Shown here: piece after piece, positions 15,254-24,917 of the stretch
Numbering within the stretch: position 1 is the first letter of the stretch
Layout of the letters: each line of letters begins with the position of its first letter
Origin: Streptomyces sp. MNU76
GTDB lineage: Bacteria > Actinomycetota > Actinomycetes > Streptomycetales > Streptomycetaceae
Direction: 5' to 3'
Length of the DNA: 64,000 nucleotides
Assembly: GCF_020982545.1 (NCBI RefSeq)
Contig: NZ_JAJKLK010000029.1
Span: forward strand, 1-64,000
The notes under the pieces: generated by a model
Database searches by the model: none
Told to the model about the DNA's origin: nothing
The model's input: only the letters and a program-made list of their open reading frames with translations
Made by a program: the position numbers and the translations under genes

Positions 15254-16519
15254 ATGCGGTGGATACGCGCCGCCGGTAGGGGCCTTCTCGTCCTCGCGGT
15301 CGTTCTGGCCGGTTACGGCGCCTCCGGCGCCCAGGCCGACGGCGGACTCAGGGGCCGGGGTCCGCTGACCCTCGCCACCGCGGGCGACCTCACCGGCTAT
15401 CTCGGTCCCCTCCTCCAGGGCTGGAACCGCGCTCATCCCGGGGAGAAGGTCACCCTCGTCGAGCTGCCGGACTCCGCCGACGAGACCCGCGCCCAGATGA
15501 TCACCGATCTGCGCGCCGGCGAACGCGGCCGCTTCGACGTCCTCAACATCGACGTCACGTGGACCTCGGAGTTCGCGGCCGCCGACTGGATCCGCCCGCT
15601 GCCGAGGAACCGCTTTCCGCTCGGCAGCTTCCTCCCGCCGGTCGTGGACACGGCCACGTACGACGGCCGCCTCCACGCCGTCCCGTACGTCACCAACGCG
15701 GGCCTGCTCCTGTACCGCTCGGACGTCCTCGCGCAGGAGGGCCTGCCGCCGCCCCGCACCTGGGCCGAGCTGGAGCACTACGCGAAGACGATCGCGCCCC
15801 GGCACGGACTGGACGGCTACGCGGGCCAGTTCCTGCCCTACGAGGGCCTCACCGTCAATGCGGCCGAGGCCGTGTACTCGGCGGGCGGCACCATCCTCGG
15901 CGACGAGGGCCAACGCGTCACCGTCGGCTCGGCGGCCCGCGAGGGCATCGGCTTCCTCGCCCGCGGTGTGCGCGAGGGCTGGATCCCCCGGGAAGCGCTG
16001 GAGTACAAGGAGGAGGAGTCCCGGCAGGCGTTCCAGGACGGCCGGCTGCTCTTCCTGCGCAACTGGCCCTACGCCTACGTCAGCGCCTCCGCCCGGGGCT
16101 CCGCGGTCGCCGGGAAGGTCGGCGCCGTGCCGCTGCCGGGCCCCGACGGGCCCGGGACCAGTGTGCTCGGCGGCTCCAACCTGGCCGTCAGTGCCCACGC
16201 CGAGCACCCCGACACCGCCGCGCGCCTGATCGCGTACCTCACCGGCGAGCGCGTCCAGCGGCAGGTCCTCACCCGGGGCGCCCTGCCTCCCGTACGCGCG
16301 GAGCTGTACGAGGACCCGGAACTGGTGCGCAGGTTCCCGTACCTGCCGACGCTGCGCGCGAGCGTCCTCGCGGCCGCGCCACGTCCGAAGAGCCCGCGGT
16401 ACGACCAGGTCAGCATGGTCGTCCAGGCGGTCGTGCACGACGCGATGGCCGGGCACCGGACGTCCGAGGAGACGGTGCGGCGGCTGACCCGCGAACTCGC
16501 CGCCATCTCCCGGGGCTAG
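15254..16519 (+). CDS. Family 1 extracellular sugar-binding protein, atypical lipobox
   Basis: The 421-residue protein has the periplasmic-binding-protein type 2 fold of sugar ABC importers (MalE-like: AGDLTGYLGPLLQGWNRAHPG, then the hinge and the C-lobe LLFLRNWPYAYVSA). The N-terminal hydrophobic stretch (GLLVLAVVLAGYGAS) is followed by the mature protein. The lipobox position that is normally Cys in LAGC is Tyr here (LAGY), so lipid anchoring is not expected unless another route exists. ATG 15254 is chosen because GGAGG lies just upstream. It has no adjacent permease of its own and precedes the alpha-glucosidase gene by 160 bp, so it may share the permeases at 19798-21995 or be an accessory binding protein. 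Confidence 0.85.
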   Translation: MRWIRAAGRGLLVLAVVLAGYGASGAQADGGLRGRGPLTLATAGDLTGYLGPLLQGWNRAHPGEKVTLVELPDSADETRAQMITDLRAGERGRFDVLNIDVTWTSEFAAADWIRPLPRNRFPLGSFLPPVVDTATYDGRLHAVPYVTNAGLLLYRSDVLAQEGLPPPRTWAELEHYAKTIAPRHGLDGYAGQFLPYEGLTVNAAEAVYSAGGTILGDEGQRVTVGSAAREGIGFLARGVREGWIPREALEYKEEESRQAFQDGRLLFLRNWPYAYVSASARGSAVAGKVGAVPLPGPDGPGTSVLGGSNLAVSAHAEHPDTAARLIAYLTGERVQRQVLTRGALPPVRAELYEDPELVRRFPYLPTLRASVLAAAPRPKSPRYDQVSMVVQAVVHDAMAGHRTSEETVRRLTRELAAISRG

Positions 16520-16552
16520 TCCTCCGCGCATTTCCTGTGACCGTCCTAGTTA

Positions 16553-16678
16553 CATGTTAGGTAACGCAGGGGTCTCATATGGCGCCCGGATGCCCTGATA
16601 AGTCAGCATTTAAATCCCCAACTCCTCGGTAGCTTCTGTCAACTCGTTGACACCTGTGTGACACGCCTACCTAACATG
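16553..16678. promoter_or_regulatory. Paired 11-bp inverted operator-like sites and promoter before alpha-glucosidase gene
   Basis: CATGTTAGGTA (16553-16563) and its exact reverse complement TACCTAACATG (16668-16678) flank a 104-bp AT-richer segment. The left copy also lies in GTTAC-N7-GTAAC (16549-16565). TTGACA at 16647-16652 is a good -35, and the right copy overlaps the expected -10 position, so binding there should block transcription. Two sites at this spacing would suit DNA looping. Confidence 0.55.
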
Positions 16679-16679
16679 C

Positions 16680-18362
<1,683 letters not shown>

Positions 18363-18457
18363 ACCCCGCACCCCGGCCTCCCCACCGGACCGACCCGTCG
18401 TCCTGGCCGTCCGCTCCATCACCTTCCGCTCCATCACCTTCCGAAGGGACATCGACG

Positions 18458-19792
18458 ATGATGCGACCACGTACCACCCTGCCCGCGAGCTGTACCGCCC
18501 TCGTCCTCACGCTGGCGCTCGGCGCGACCGCCTGCGGTGGCGGCGACCCCGTCTCGGCGGGCGGCGGTGACAAGCCGCTGAGCGGCCGGACCGTCTCCGT
18601 GGCCGGCGTCTGGTCCGGCGCCGAGCAGAAGAACTTCCAGAAGGTCCTGGACGCCTTCACCGCGAAGACCGGCGCCAGGACGCAGTTCGTGTCCACCGGC
18701 GACAACGTCTCCACCGTCGTCGGCAGCAAGATCGAGGGCGGCAACGCCCCCGACGTGGTGATGGTCCCGCAGGTCGGCGTGCTCCGGCAGTTCGCCGAGG
18801 CGGGCTGGCTCAAGCCGCTGTCCGCCACCGCCGCCAAGTCCGTCGACGCCGACTACGCCGAGGTCTGGAAGGACTACGGCAGCGTCGACGGCACCCTGTA
18901 CGGCCTGTACTTCAAGGCGGCCCACAAGTCGACCGTCTGGTACAGCCCCGACGCCCTCGACCAGGCGGGCGTCCAGCCGCCGAAGTCGTACGAGGAGATG
19001 CAGAAGGCGGGGCGGACCGTCTCCGACTCGGGCCTCGCCGCGTTCTCCGTCGCCGGACAGGACGGCTGGACGCTCACCGACTGGTTCGAGAACGTCTACC
19101 TCTCCCAGGCCGGCCCCGAGAAGTACGACGCCCTCGCCGCGCACGAGCTGAAGTGGACCGACCGGAGCGTGGTCGACGCACTCACCACCCTCGGCGACCT
19201 CTTCGAGGACAAGCAGCTCCTCGCCGGTGGACAGAAGGGCGCCCTCAACACCGACTTCCCCGGCTCCGTCGAGAAGGTGTTCGGCCCCGAGCCCGAGGCC
19301 GGCATGGTCTACGAGGGCGACTTCGTCGCCGGAATCGCCAAGGACCAGTTCGGCCGGAAGATCGGCGAGGACGCGAACTTCTTCCCCTTCCCACCGGTCG
19401 GCGGCGGTAAGGCACCCGTGGTCAGCGGCGGTGACGCGGCCGTCGTCCTGAAGGACGGCAAGAACACCGAGGCCGGCATGGCCCTCCTGGAGTACCTGGC
19501 GACCCCCGAGGCCGCCGCCGTGTGGGCGGAGGCGGGCGGCTTCCTGTCCCCGAACAAGGGACTCGACCTCTCCTCCTACGGCGACGACGTCACCCGGACG
19601 ACCGCCGAGTCCCTGATCGCGGCCGGGGATTCGGTGCGCTTCGACATGTCCGACCAGGCACCGGCCGCGTTCGGCGGCACGAAGGGCGCGGGGGAGTGGA
19701 AGATCCTCCAGGACTTCCTGCGCGACCCGTCCGACCCGCGGGCGACCGCGGCCCAGCTGGAGAACGCCGCGGCCAAGGCATACAAGGGCTGA
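18458..19792 (+). CDS. Sugar ABC transporter substrate-binding lipoprotein
   Basis: This 444-residue exported lipoprotein has an Arg-containing N-region, a hydrophobic core (CTALVLTLALGATAC) and a lipobox-like ATAC with Cys near position 25, then a Gly/Ser-rich spacer. The rest is a family 1 solute-binding protein (KIEGGNAPDVVMVPQVG, the hinge, and MALLEYLATPEAAAVWA). It should deliver alpha-glucosides or related sugars to the two permeases that follow directly. Tandem ATG codons at 18458 and 18461 follow CCGAAGGGACATCG. No ATPase gene is present; Streptomyces sugar importers of this type commonly share the MsiK ATPase. Confidence 0.92.
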   Translation: MMRPRTTLPASCTALVLTLALGATACGGGDPVSAGGGDKPLSGRTVSVAGVWSGAEQKNFQKVLDAFTAKTGARTQFVSTGDNVSTVVGSKIEGGNAPDVVMVPQVGVLRQFAEAGWLKPLSATAAKSVDADYAEVWKDYGSVDGTLYGLYFKAAHKSTVWYSPDALDQAGVQPPKSYEEMQKAGRTVSDSGLAAFSVAGQDGWTLTDWFENVYLSQAGPEKYDALAAHELKWTDRSVVDALTTLGDLFEDKQLLAGGQKGALNTDFPGSVEKVFGPEPEAGMVYEGDFVAGIAKDQFGRKIGEDANFFPFPPVGGGKAPVVSGGDAAVVLKDGKNTEAGMALLEYLATPEAAAVWAEAGGFLSPNKGLDLSSYGDDVTRTTAESLIAAGDSVRFDMSDQAPAAFGGTKGAGEWKILQDFLRDPSDPRATAAQLENAAAKAYKG

Positions 19793-19797
19793 CCGGG

Positions 19798-21153
19798 ATG
19801 ACCGCCACACTCACGAAGGTGGCGCCCGCGCCCGCCGCCGGAAGCGCCGCACCCCAGCGGCGCGCCCGGCGGCGGGGCCGGACCGTCGCCCTGCTCTTCG
19901 TCCTCCCCGCGCTGGTCCTGCTCGGCGCCCTCGTCCTCTACCCGGTGCTGTTCTCGGTCGGCCGCAGCTTCTTCGACGCCTCCGGCACCCGGTTCGTGGG
20001 TGGCGACAACTACACCGAGATGTTCCGCGACCCGGCCACCCTCAAGGCCGTGCGGAACACCACCGTCTGGGTCGTGGTGGCGCCCGCCCTGCTCACCGGG
20101 CTGGGGCTGATCCTCGCCGTACTGGTGGAGAAGGTCCGCTGGGCCACGGCGTTCAAGCTGCTGCTCTTCATGCCGATGGCCGTCTCCTTCCTGGCCGCCG
20201 GCATCATCTTCCGGCTGGCCTACGACGAGGACCCCGACAAGGGCGTCCTCAACGCGGCGGTCGTCGGCGTCCACGACGTCTTCCGGGGCACCTCCTCGTA
20301 CCCCACGGCCCGCGCCCGTGACGGCCAGGGCCTCACGGAGGGCGCCGACGGCTCGTACCGCACGACCGCGACCGTGTCGCCCGGCGACACGGTCGCCCTC
20401 GGACTGGTCGGCGTCGCGCCGAAGGACCTCGACGGCGCCGAACCCGCCCACGCCGCGGCGGCACGCGCGGCTGACCGCGGCGAACTGCGCGGCGTCGTCT
20501 ACCTGGACTTCACCCCCGGCGGGGGCGGGAAGCAGGGCGCGGTGGACCGCCGGGAGAGCGGACTGCCGGCGATGACGGTCGAGGCGGTGCGGGAGGGGAG
20601 GACGGTCGCGAGCACGACCACGGCGGCCGACGGCTCCTTCCGCTTCCCCGGCCTGGAGGCGGGCGCCTACACCGTCACGCTCCCCGGCTCGAACTTCGCC
20701 CCGCCCTACGAGGGCATCTCCTGGCTCGGTCCGACCCTCGTCACCCCGGCCGTCATCGGCGCCTACCTGTGGATCTGGACCGGCTTCGCGATGGTGCTCA
20801 TCGGCGCGGGCCTGTCGACCCTGCCCCGGGACACGCTGGAGGCGGCACGGATGGACGGCGCCAACGAGTGGCAGGTGTTCCGCCGGATCACCGTGCCGCT
20901 GCTGGCCCCCGTGCTGACCGTGGTCTTCGTGACCCTCGTCATCAACGTGATGAAGGTCTTCGACCTCGTCTACATCATCGCGCCGGGACCGGTGCAGGAG
21001 GACGCCACCGTGCTCGCCACCCAGATGTGGCTGGTGTCCTTCGGCGGCGGCAACGACCAGGGGCTCGGCAGCGCGCTCGGCGTCCTGCTCCTGCTGCTCG
21101 TCGTCCCCGCCATGGTCTTCAACGTCCGCCGCTTCAAAGGGAGTCAGCGATGA
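19798..21153 (+). CDS. MalF-type sugar permease with inserted extracellular beta domain
   Basis: The 451-residue inner membrane permease has helices near 37-60, 100-120 and 130-150, and a final block at about 315-445 with the EAA loop (TLEAARMDGANEWQVFRRIT) that docks the ATPase. Between helix 3 and helix 4 there is an insertion of about 150 residues (roughly 165-310) not found in typical MalF-like proteins of this size. It contains GVVYLDFTPGGGG and a stretch like a carboxypeptidase-regulatory or SdrD-B type domain (STTTAADGSFRFPGLEAGAY). It is predicted to be extracellular and may contact the binding protein or wall polymers. The start ATG at 19798 lies 5 bases after the binding-protein stop. 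Confidence 0.9.
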   Translation: MTATLTKVAPAPAAGSAAPQRRARRRGRTVALLFVLPALVLLGALVLYPVLFSVGRSFFDASGTRFVGGDNYTEMFRDPATLKAVRNTTVWVVVAPALLTGLGLILAVLVEKVRWATAFKLLLFMPMAVSFLAAGIIFRLAYDEDPDKGVLNAAVVGVHDVFRGTSSYPTARARDGQGLTEGADGSYRTTATVSPGDTVALGLVGVAPKDLDGAEPAHAAAARAADRGELRGVVYLDFTPGGGGKQGAVDRRESGLPAMTVEAVREGRTVASTTTAADGSFRFPGLEAGAYTVTLPGSNFAPPYEGISWLGPTLVTPAVIGAYLWIWTGFAMVLIGAGLSTLPRDTLEAARMDGANEWQVFRRITVPLLAPVLTVVFVTLVINVMKVFDLVYIIAPGPVQEDATVLATQMWLVSFGGGNDQGLGSALGVLLLLLVVPAMVFNVRRFKGSQR

Positions 21154-21995
21154 ACGCCACCGCGCTCAGGCGGGCGCTCGGCAACAGTCTCGTCCAGGCC
21201 TTCCTCGTGGTCGTCGGCCTCATCTGGCTCACCCCGCTCGCCGGACTGCTGCTGTCCTCCCTGAGATCCACCGAGGACACGGCCAGGGGTGGCTGGTGGA
21301 CGGCGCTCACCAGCCCCGGTCAGCTGTCCTTCGACAACTACTCCGCGCTGCTGGGCAACGCCGGCATCACCCAGGCGTTCTGGAACACGGTCCTGATCTC
21401 GGTGCCCACGACCGTCCTCGTCGTCGTCATCGCGGCCCTCGCCGGATACGCCTTCGCCTGGCTGGACTTCCCCGGCCGCGACCCGCTCTTCCTGCTGGTG
21501 GTCGCCCTGTTGGTGGTTCCGGTGCAGATCGGCCTGCTGCCGGTGGCCAAACTCTTCGGCCAGCTCGGGCTGTTCGGGACCATCCCGGGAGTCGTCCTCT
21601 TCCACGTCTCCTACGGTCTGCCGTTCGCGATCTTCCTGCTGCGGAACTACTTCGCCGAGATGCCGAAGGAGATGCTGGAGGCGGCCCGCATGGACGGCGG
21701 CGGTGAGTGGCGCATCTTCACCCGTCTCGTCCTGCCCGTGGGACGGCCGGCTCTAGCCAGTCTCGCCATCTTCCAGTTCCTGTGGGTGTGGAACGACATG
21801 CTGGTGGCCCTCCTGTTCGCCGACAGCTCGGCGCAGCCGCTGACTGTGGAACTCCAGTCGCAGATACGGCAGTTCGGCAGCAACATCGACGTACTGGCGC
21901 CGGGGGCCTTCCTGTCCCTGATCGTGCCGGTCGCCGTGTTCTTCGCCTTCCAACGGCACTTCGTCCAGGGGGTGATGGCGGGATCCGTGAAGTAG
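21150..21995 (+). CDS. MalG-type sugar ABC transporter permease
   Basis: This is a 281-residue partner permease. It has six membrane helices (first FLVVVGLIWLTPLAGLLLSS) and the EAA loop MLEAARMDGGGEWRIFTRLVLP in the second half. The ATG overlaps the upstream permease stop (ATGA), and GGGAG lies just before it. With the binding protein (18458) and MalF-type permease it forms a CUT1 importer. The gene ends the unit; an unrelated operon starts about 115 bp downstream. Confidence 0.92.
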   Translation: MNATALRRALGNSLVQAFLVVVGLIWLTPLAGLLLSSLRSTEDTARGGWWTALTSPGQLSFDNYSALLGNAGITQAFWNTVLISVPTTVLVVVIAALAGYAFAWLDFPGRDPLFLLVVALLVVPVQIGLLPVAKLFGQLGLFGTIPGVVLFHVSYGLPFAIFLLRNYFAEMPKEMLEAARMDGGGEWRIFTRLVLPVGRPALASLAIFQFLWVWNDMLVALLFADSSAQPLTVELQSQIRQFGSNIDVLAPGAFLSLIVPVAVFFAFQRHFVQGVMAGSVK

Positions 21996-22066
21996 CGCGG
22001 GTACCGAGCCGAACATGCCGAACGTGACGCGCTCCCGACTTGCCCGCTGGGAAAGTCGGGAGGTAG

Positions 22067-22083
22067 CTTTCCTTCCAGGAAAG
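22067..22083. promoter_or_regulatory. Inverted repeat CTTTCC-N5-GGAAAG, operator candidate
   Basis: Perfect 6-bp arms lie 28 bp upstream of the first gene of the winged-helix/ABC operon. A further GGGAAAGTC stands at about 22040-22048, so GAAAGTC-type half-sites occur more than once in the leader. The winged-helix protein encoded at 22615 is the likely binder. Confidence 0.45.
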
Positions 22084-22111
22084 TCGAGTTGGCGAGGGAG
22101 GGGCGAGCGAC

Positions 22112-22618
22112 GTGGGCATGCCGGTGGACGCCGAACAGGCGTGGAGGGATCTGCAACGCATCCGAGTGCCGCAGGAGCGGGTGTACGACGAGTTCGAGCA
22201 CACCGTGTCCGGCGGGCGCCGCATGACCTACGGCACGGCCGCGCTCATGTGGGTGTTCCTCGCCGGCGTGGGCATGGACCTGCCCCAGTGGGGCGTCGGA
22301 GTGTTCATGGCCGCCTATGCCGGCCTGTTGGGCCTGCTGGTCGTGATGATCAGCCGCAGGAGCCGGATGCGACTGCACCACACGCGCTGCCCCGGGCGTA
22401 TGTGGGCCGCGTTCGGTGCGGCGGCCGTGCTGGTCGGCGGGACGATCGTGCTGGCGGACCACCTGACCGAGTGGCTGGAGCCGATCTACGCCGGCCCCCT
22501 CCAGGCCACGGCGGCGGTGACCGTGTACCTGCTCTCCCTCGGTCCCGCCAACCGCTGGGCGGCCGACTCGGTGCGGCGCGGCGGCGAACCGGCTGCCGAC
22601 GAGGAGGCGGGCCGATGA
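22112..22618 (+). CDS. Small membrane protein, unknown function
   Basis: The product is 168 residues. A soluble N-terminal segment (residues 1-40) is followed by four hydrophobic helices (TYGTAALMWVFLAGVGM, VFMAAYAGLLGLLVVMI, FGAAAVLVGGTIVLA, TAAVTVYLLSLGPA) and a short acidic tail. It resembles the membrane partner proteins found in front of PadR/MarR-like winged-helix regulators and ABC-2 exporters. GTG 22112 or ATG 22118 may be the start; GAGGGG lies upstream. It is coupled to the regulator gene by an ATGA overlap. Confidence 0.75.
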   Translation: MGMPVDAEQAWRDLQRIRVPQERVYDEFEHTVSGGRRMTYGTAALMWVFLAGVGMDLPQWGVGVFMAAYAGLLGLLVVMISRRSRMRLHHTRCPGRMWAAFGAAAVLVGGTIVLADHLTEWLEPIYAGPLQATAAVTVYLLSLGPANRWAADSVRRGGEPAADEEAGR

Positions 22619-22968
22619 GCACCCCCGCCGGCTTCGACGAGTTGATCCACCCCGCCACCCGGCTGTCGGTGGTCGCGCTGCTCGCCGCCACCGAGTGGGC
22701 GGACTTCGCGTTCGTCCGCGACAGCCTCTCGCTCAGCGACTCCGCGCTCTCCAAACAGCTGCACACCCTGGAGGAGGCCGGCTATCTGGAGCTCCAGAAG
22801 GAGGGCGGCGGCCGCAAGCGGCGCACCCGGGTCCGGCTGACCGACCGGGGCCGCACCGCCTTCGAGGGGCACGTCGCGGCGCTCCGGGCCATCGTCGAGG
22901 GTGCGGGTGCCCCGGTGACTTCCGAAGCGCCGTCAGGACAGCGACGCCACTCGGGGGCGGGCCGATGA
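22615..22968 (+). CDS. Winged-helix transcriptional regulator (MarR/PadR-like)
   Basis: The 117-residue protein is almost all one winged helix (ATRLSVVALLAATEWADFAF, the recognition helix in SDSALSKQLHTLEEAGYLEL, and a basic wing GGGRKRRTRVRLTDRGRTA). It probably represses its own operon, which encodes a membrane protein and an ABC-2 exporter. The stop overlaps the start of the ATPase gene (ATGA at 22965). Confidence 0.88.
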   Translation: MSTPAGFDELIHPATRLSVVALLAATEWADFAFVRDSLSLSDSALSKQLHTLEEAGYLELQKEGGGRKRRTRVRLTDRGRTAFEGHVAALRAIVEGAGAPVTSEAPSGQRRHSGAGR

Positions 22969-23912
22969 CGCAGGAACACACAGCCGCCCGGCCGGTCGTC
23001 CACGCGCGCGACATGACGATGACGTACGGCGACACGGACGTCCTTCACGGCGTCGACCTGGACATCCACCGCGGCGAGGTCTTCGCGCTGCTCGGACCCA
23101 ACGGCGCGGGGAAGACCACCACCGTCGAGATCCTGGAGGGTTTCAGGCGGCGTTCCGGCGGCGAGGTGAGCGTCCTCGGCACGGACCCGGAGCGGGGCGA
23201 CGACACGTGGCGCGGCCGGATCGGACTGGTCCTGCAGTCCTGGCGCGACCATGGCCGCTGGCGGGTCGCCGAGTTGCTGGGGCACTTCGCCGAGTACTAC
23301 CCCGACCCGCGCGACCCGGCCGAAGTGCTGGCTCTGGTCGGTCTCACCGAGCAGGCCGGGCGACAGGTGGACCGGCTGTCCGGCGGCCAGCGTCGGCGGC
23401 TGGACGTCGCGCTCGGCATCGTCGGCCGCCCCGAACTTCTCTTCCTGGACGAGCCGACGGCCGGCTTCGACCCGGAGGCCCGGCACGAGTTCCACCTTCT
23501 GGTGGAACGGCTGGCCCGCGCCGAGGGTGTCACCGTCCTGCTCACCACCCACGACCTCGTGGAGGCCGAGCGGCTCGCCGACCGGCTCGCCATGCTGGTC
23601 GGCGGCCGGATCCGGGCCTGCGGCACGCCCGCCGAACTGGCCCGGCGCGCCGCCGCCCGGGCGGAGGTCCGCTGGACGGCCGACGACGGGACCTCCCGCC
23701 GCGAACGCACCGCGGACCCCTCACGTCTGGTCTGGGAACTCCATCGGCACGCGAACGGCCCGATCACCGACCTGGAGGTCCGCCGCCCGACGCTGGAGGA
23801 CACCTATCTGCACATGGTGCGCCAGGAGGCCGACGGCACGCACGGGGACGAGAACGAGAACGAGGACGGGAACGAGGACGCGGGCGCGGACGGAGAGGCG
23901 AGGGTCGCATGA
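22965..23912 (+). CDS. ABC-2 type exporter ATP-binding protein
   Basis: This is a 315-residue ATPase of the drug/antibiotic exporter (DrrA-like) type. The Walker A motif is GPNGAGKTT, the signature is LSGGQRRRLDVALG, and Walker B is LLFLDEPTAGFD, followed by TTHDLVEAERLA. After the core there is a C-terminal domain and a very acidic tail (ENENEDGNEDAGADGEA). It is coupled by ATGA to the permease gene. Exported substrate unknown. Confidence 0.92.
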   Translation: MTQEHTAARPVVHARDMTMTYGDTDVLHGVDLDIHRGEVFALLGPNGAGKTTTVEILEGFRRRSGGEVSVLGTDPERGDDTWRGRIGLVLQSWRDHGRWRVAELLGHFAEYYPDPRDPAEVLALVGLTEQAGRQVDRLSGGQRRRLDVALGIVGRPELLFLDEPTAGFDPEARHEFHLLVERLARAEGVTVLLTTHDLVEAERLADRLAMLVGGRIRACGTPAELARRAAARAEVRWTADDGTSRRERTADPSRLVWELHRHANGPITDLEVRRPTLEDTYLHMVRQEADGTHGDENENEDGNEDAGADGEARVA

Positions 23913-24775
23913 GGACGACACCCATGACGAGCAGCTTGCGCGCCGGGGTCCGACGCGGCGGCATCGAACTGCGGCACTTCCTACGCAACGGCAAGGAGTT
24001 GTTCGGCCACTTGACGAACGTCGTCGTCGCGCTGCTCGTCGCCGCCTTCCTCGGCGACGACGTGCCCGGCACCCGGATCCCGATGACCCATCTGGTGCTG
24101 GCGGGCTTCGCCGCCTACCTGCTGTTCCAGGTCGGACTGATCAACCTCCCGCAGACACTCGTGACCGAGCGGGAGGAGGGCGCCCTGCTGCGGCTGCGGG
24201 CCACGCCCGGCGGGATACCGGCCTACCTCGTCGCCAAATGCCTGTTGGTGGTCGTCGTGGCCGTCGGGACCCTGGCCCTGCTCCTGGCGGCCGGGGCGCT
24301 GCTGGTGGACGGGCCGCTGCCGAGGGGGCCGGGTGACTGGCTGACGCTGCTGTGGGTCACCACGCTCGGGCTGCTCGCCGTCGTACCGCTGGGCGCGGCC
24401 ATCGGTGCCGTGCTGCCCAACCCCCGTGAGGCACTGGCGCTGATCATGCTGCCGACGATGGGGCTCCTGCTCACCTCCGGAGTGGTCTTCCCGATCACCA
24501 TGCTGCCCGTTGCGGTCCAGCAGGTGGCCGCGGTCTTTCCGCTCAAGTGGATGGCGCAGGGCCTGCGTTCGGCGCTGCTCCCCGACTCGGCCCGGACCGC
24601 GGAGGTGGCCGGCTCCTGGGAACTCCCCCTGGTCGCCCTGGTGCTGACCGCCTGGGCGGTGTTCGGGTTCCTTCTCGCGGTACCTCTGCTGCGCCGCGCG
24701 GCCCGCCGCGAGTCCGGCTCACGCCTGTCCGCACGCCGCCGCCGGGCGGAACGAAGCGGCGCGTCGGCCGCCTAG
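23909..24775 (+). CDS. ABC-2 type exporter permease
   Basis: The 288-residue permease has six hydrophobic segments (for example VVVALLVAAFLG, LVLAGFAAYLLFQVGLINLP, CLLVVVVAVGTLALLLAAGALLV, LALIMLPTMGLLLTSGVVFP) and the conserved FPLKWMAQGLRSALLP segment of DrrB-like permeases. It works with the ATPase encoded immediately upstream and is the last gene of the four-gene operon. The C-terminus is strongly basic (RRAARRESGSRLSARRRR), on the cytoplasmic side. Confidence 0.92.
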   Translation: MRTTPMTSSLRAGVRRGGIELRHFLRNGKELFGHLTNVVVALLVAAFLGDDVPGTRIPMTHLVLAGFAAYLLFQVGLINLPQTLVTEREEGALLRLRATPGGIPAYLVAKCLLVVVVAVGTLALLLAAGALLVDGPLPRGPGDWLTLLWVTTLGLLAVVPLGAAIGAVLPNPREALALIMLPTMGLLLTSGVVFPITMLPVAVQQVAAVFPLKWMAQGLRSALLPDSARTAEVAGSWELPLVALVLTAWAVFGFLLAVPLLRRAARRESGSRLSARRRRAERSGASAA

Positions 24776-24814
24776 CCGACGTGCGCTGCGCGGGGGGCGC
24801 GGAGGGCGTGCGTG

Positions 24815-24851
24815 TTGACATGTGCACGATTGGTTTCTATGGTCCGGACCA
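24815..24851 (+). promoter_or_regulatory. Promoter with overlapping TGGTCCGGACCA palindrome
   Basis: TTGACA (24815-24820) and TATGGT (24838-24843) are spaced by 17 bp. The perfect 12-bp palindrome TGGTCCGGACCA (24840-24851) overlaps the -10. It matches 10 of 12 bases of the core of the DasR operator (TGGTCTAGACCA), so a GntR/HutC-type repressor is likely. It precedes the lyase gene by 66 bp. Confidence 0.6.
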
Positions 24852-24917
24852 AGCTTCTGTATTCGGAACTGCGTTCTCATTCCTGAACGGAAACGTCTGA
24901 ACGGAAGAGGTCATCGG

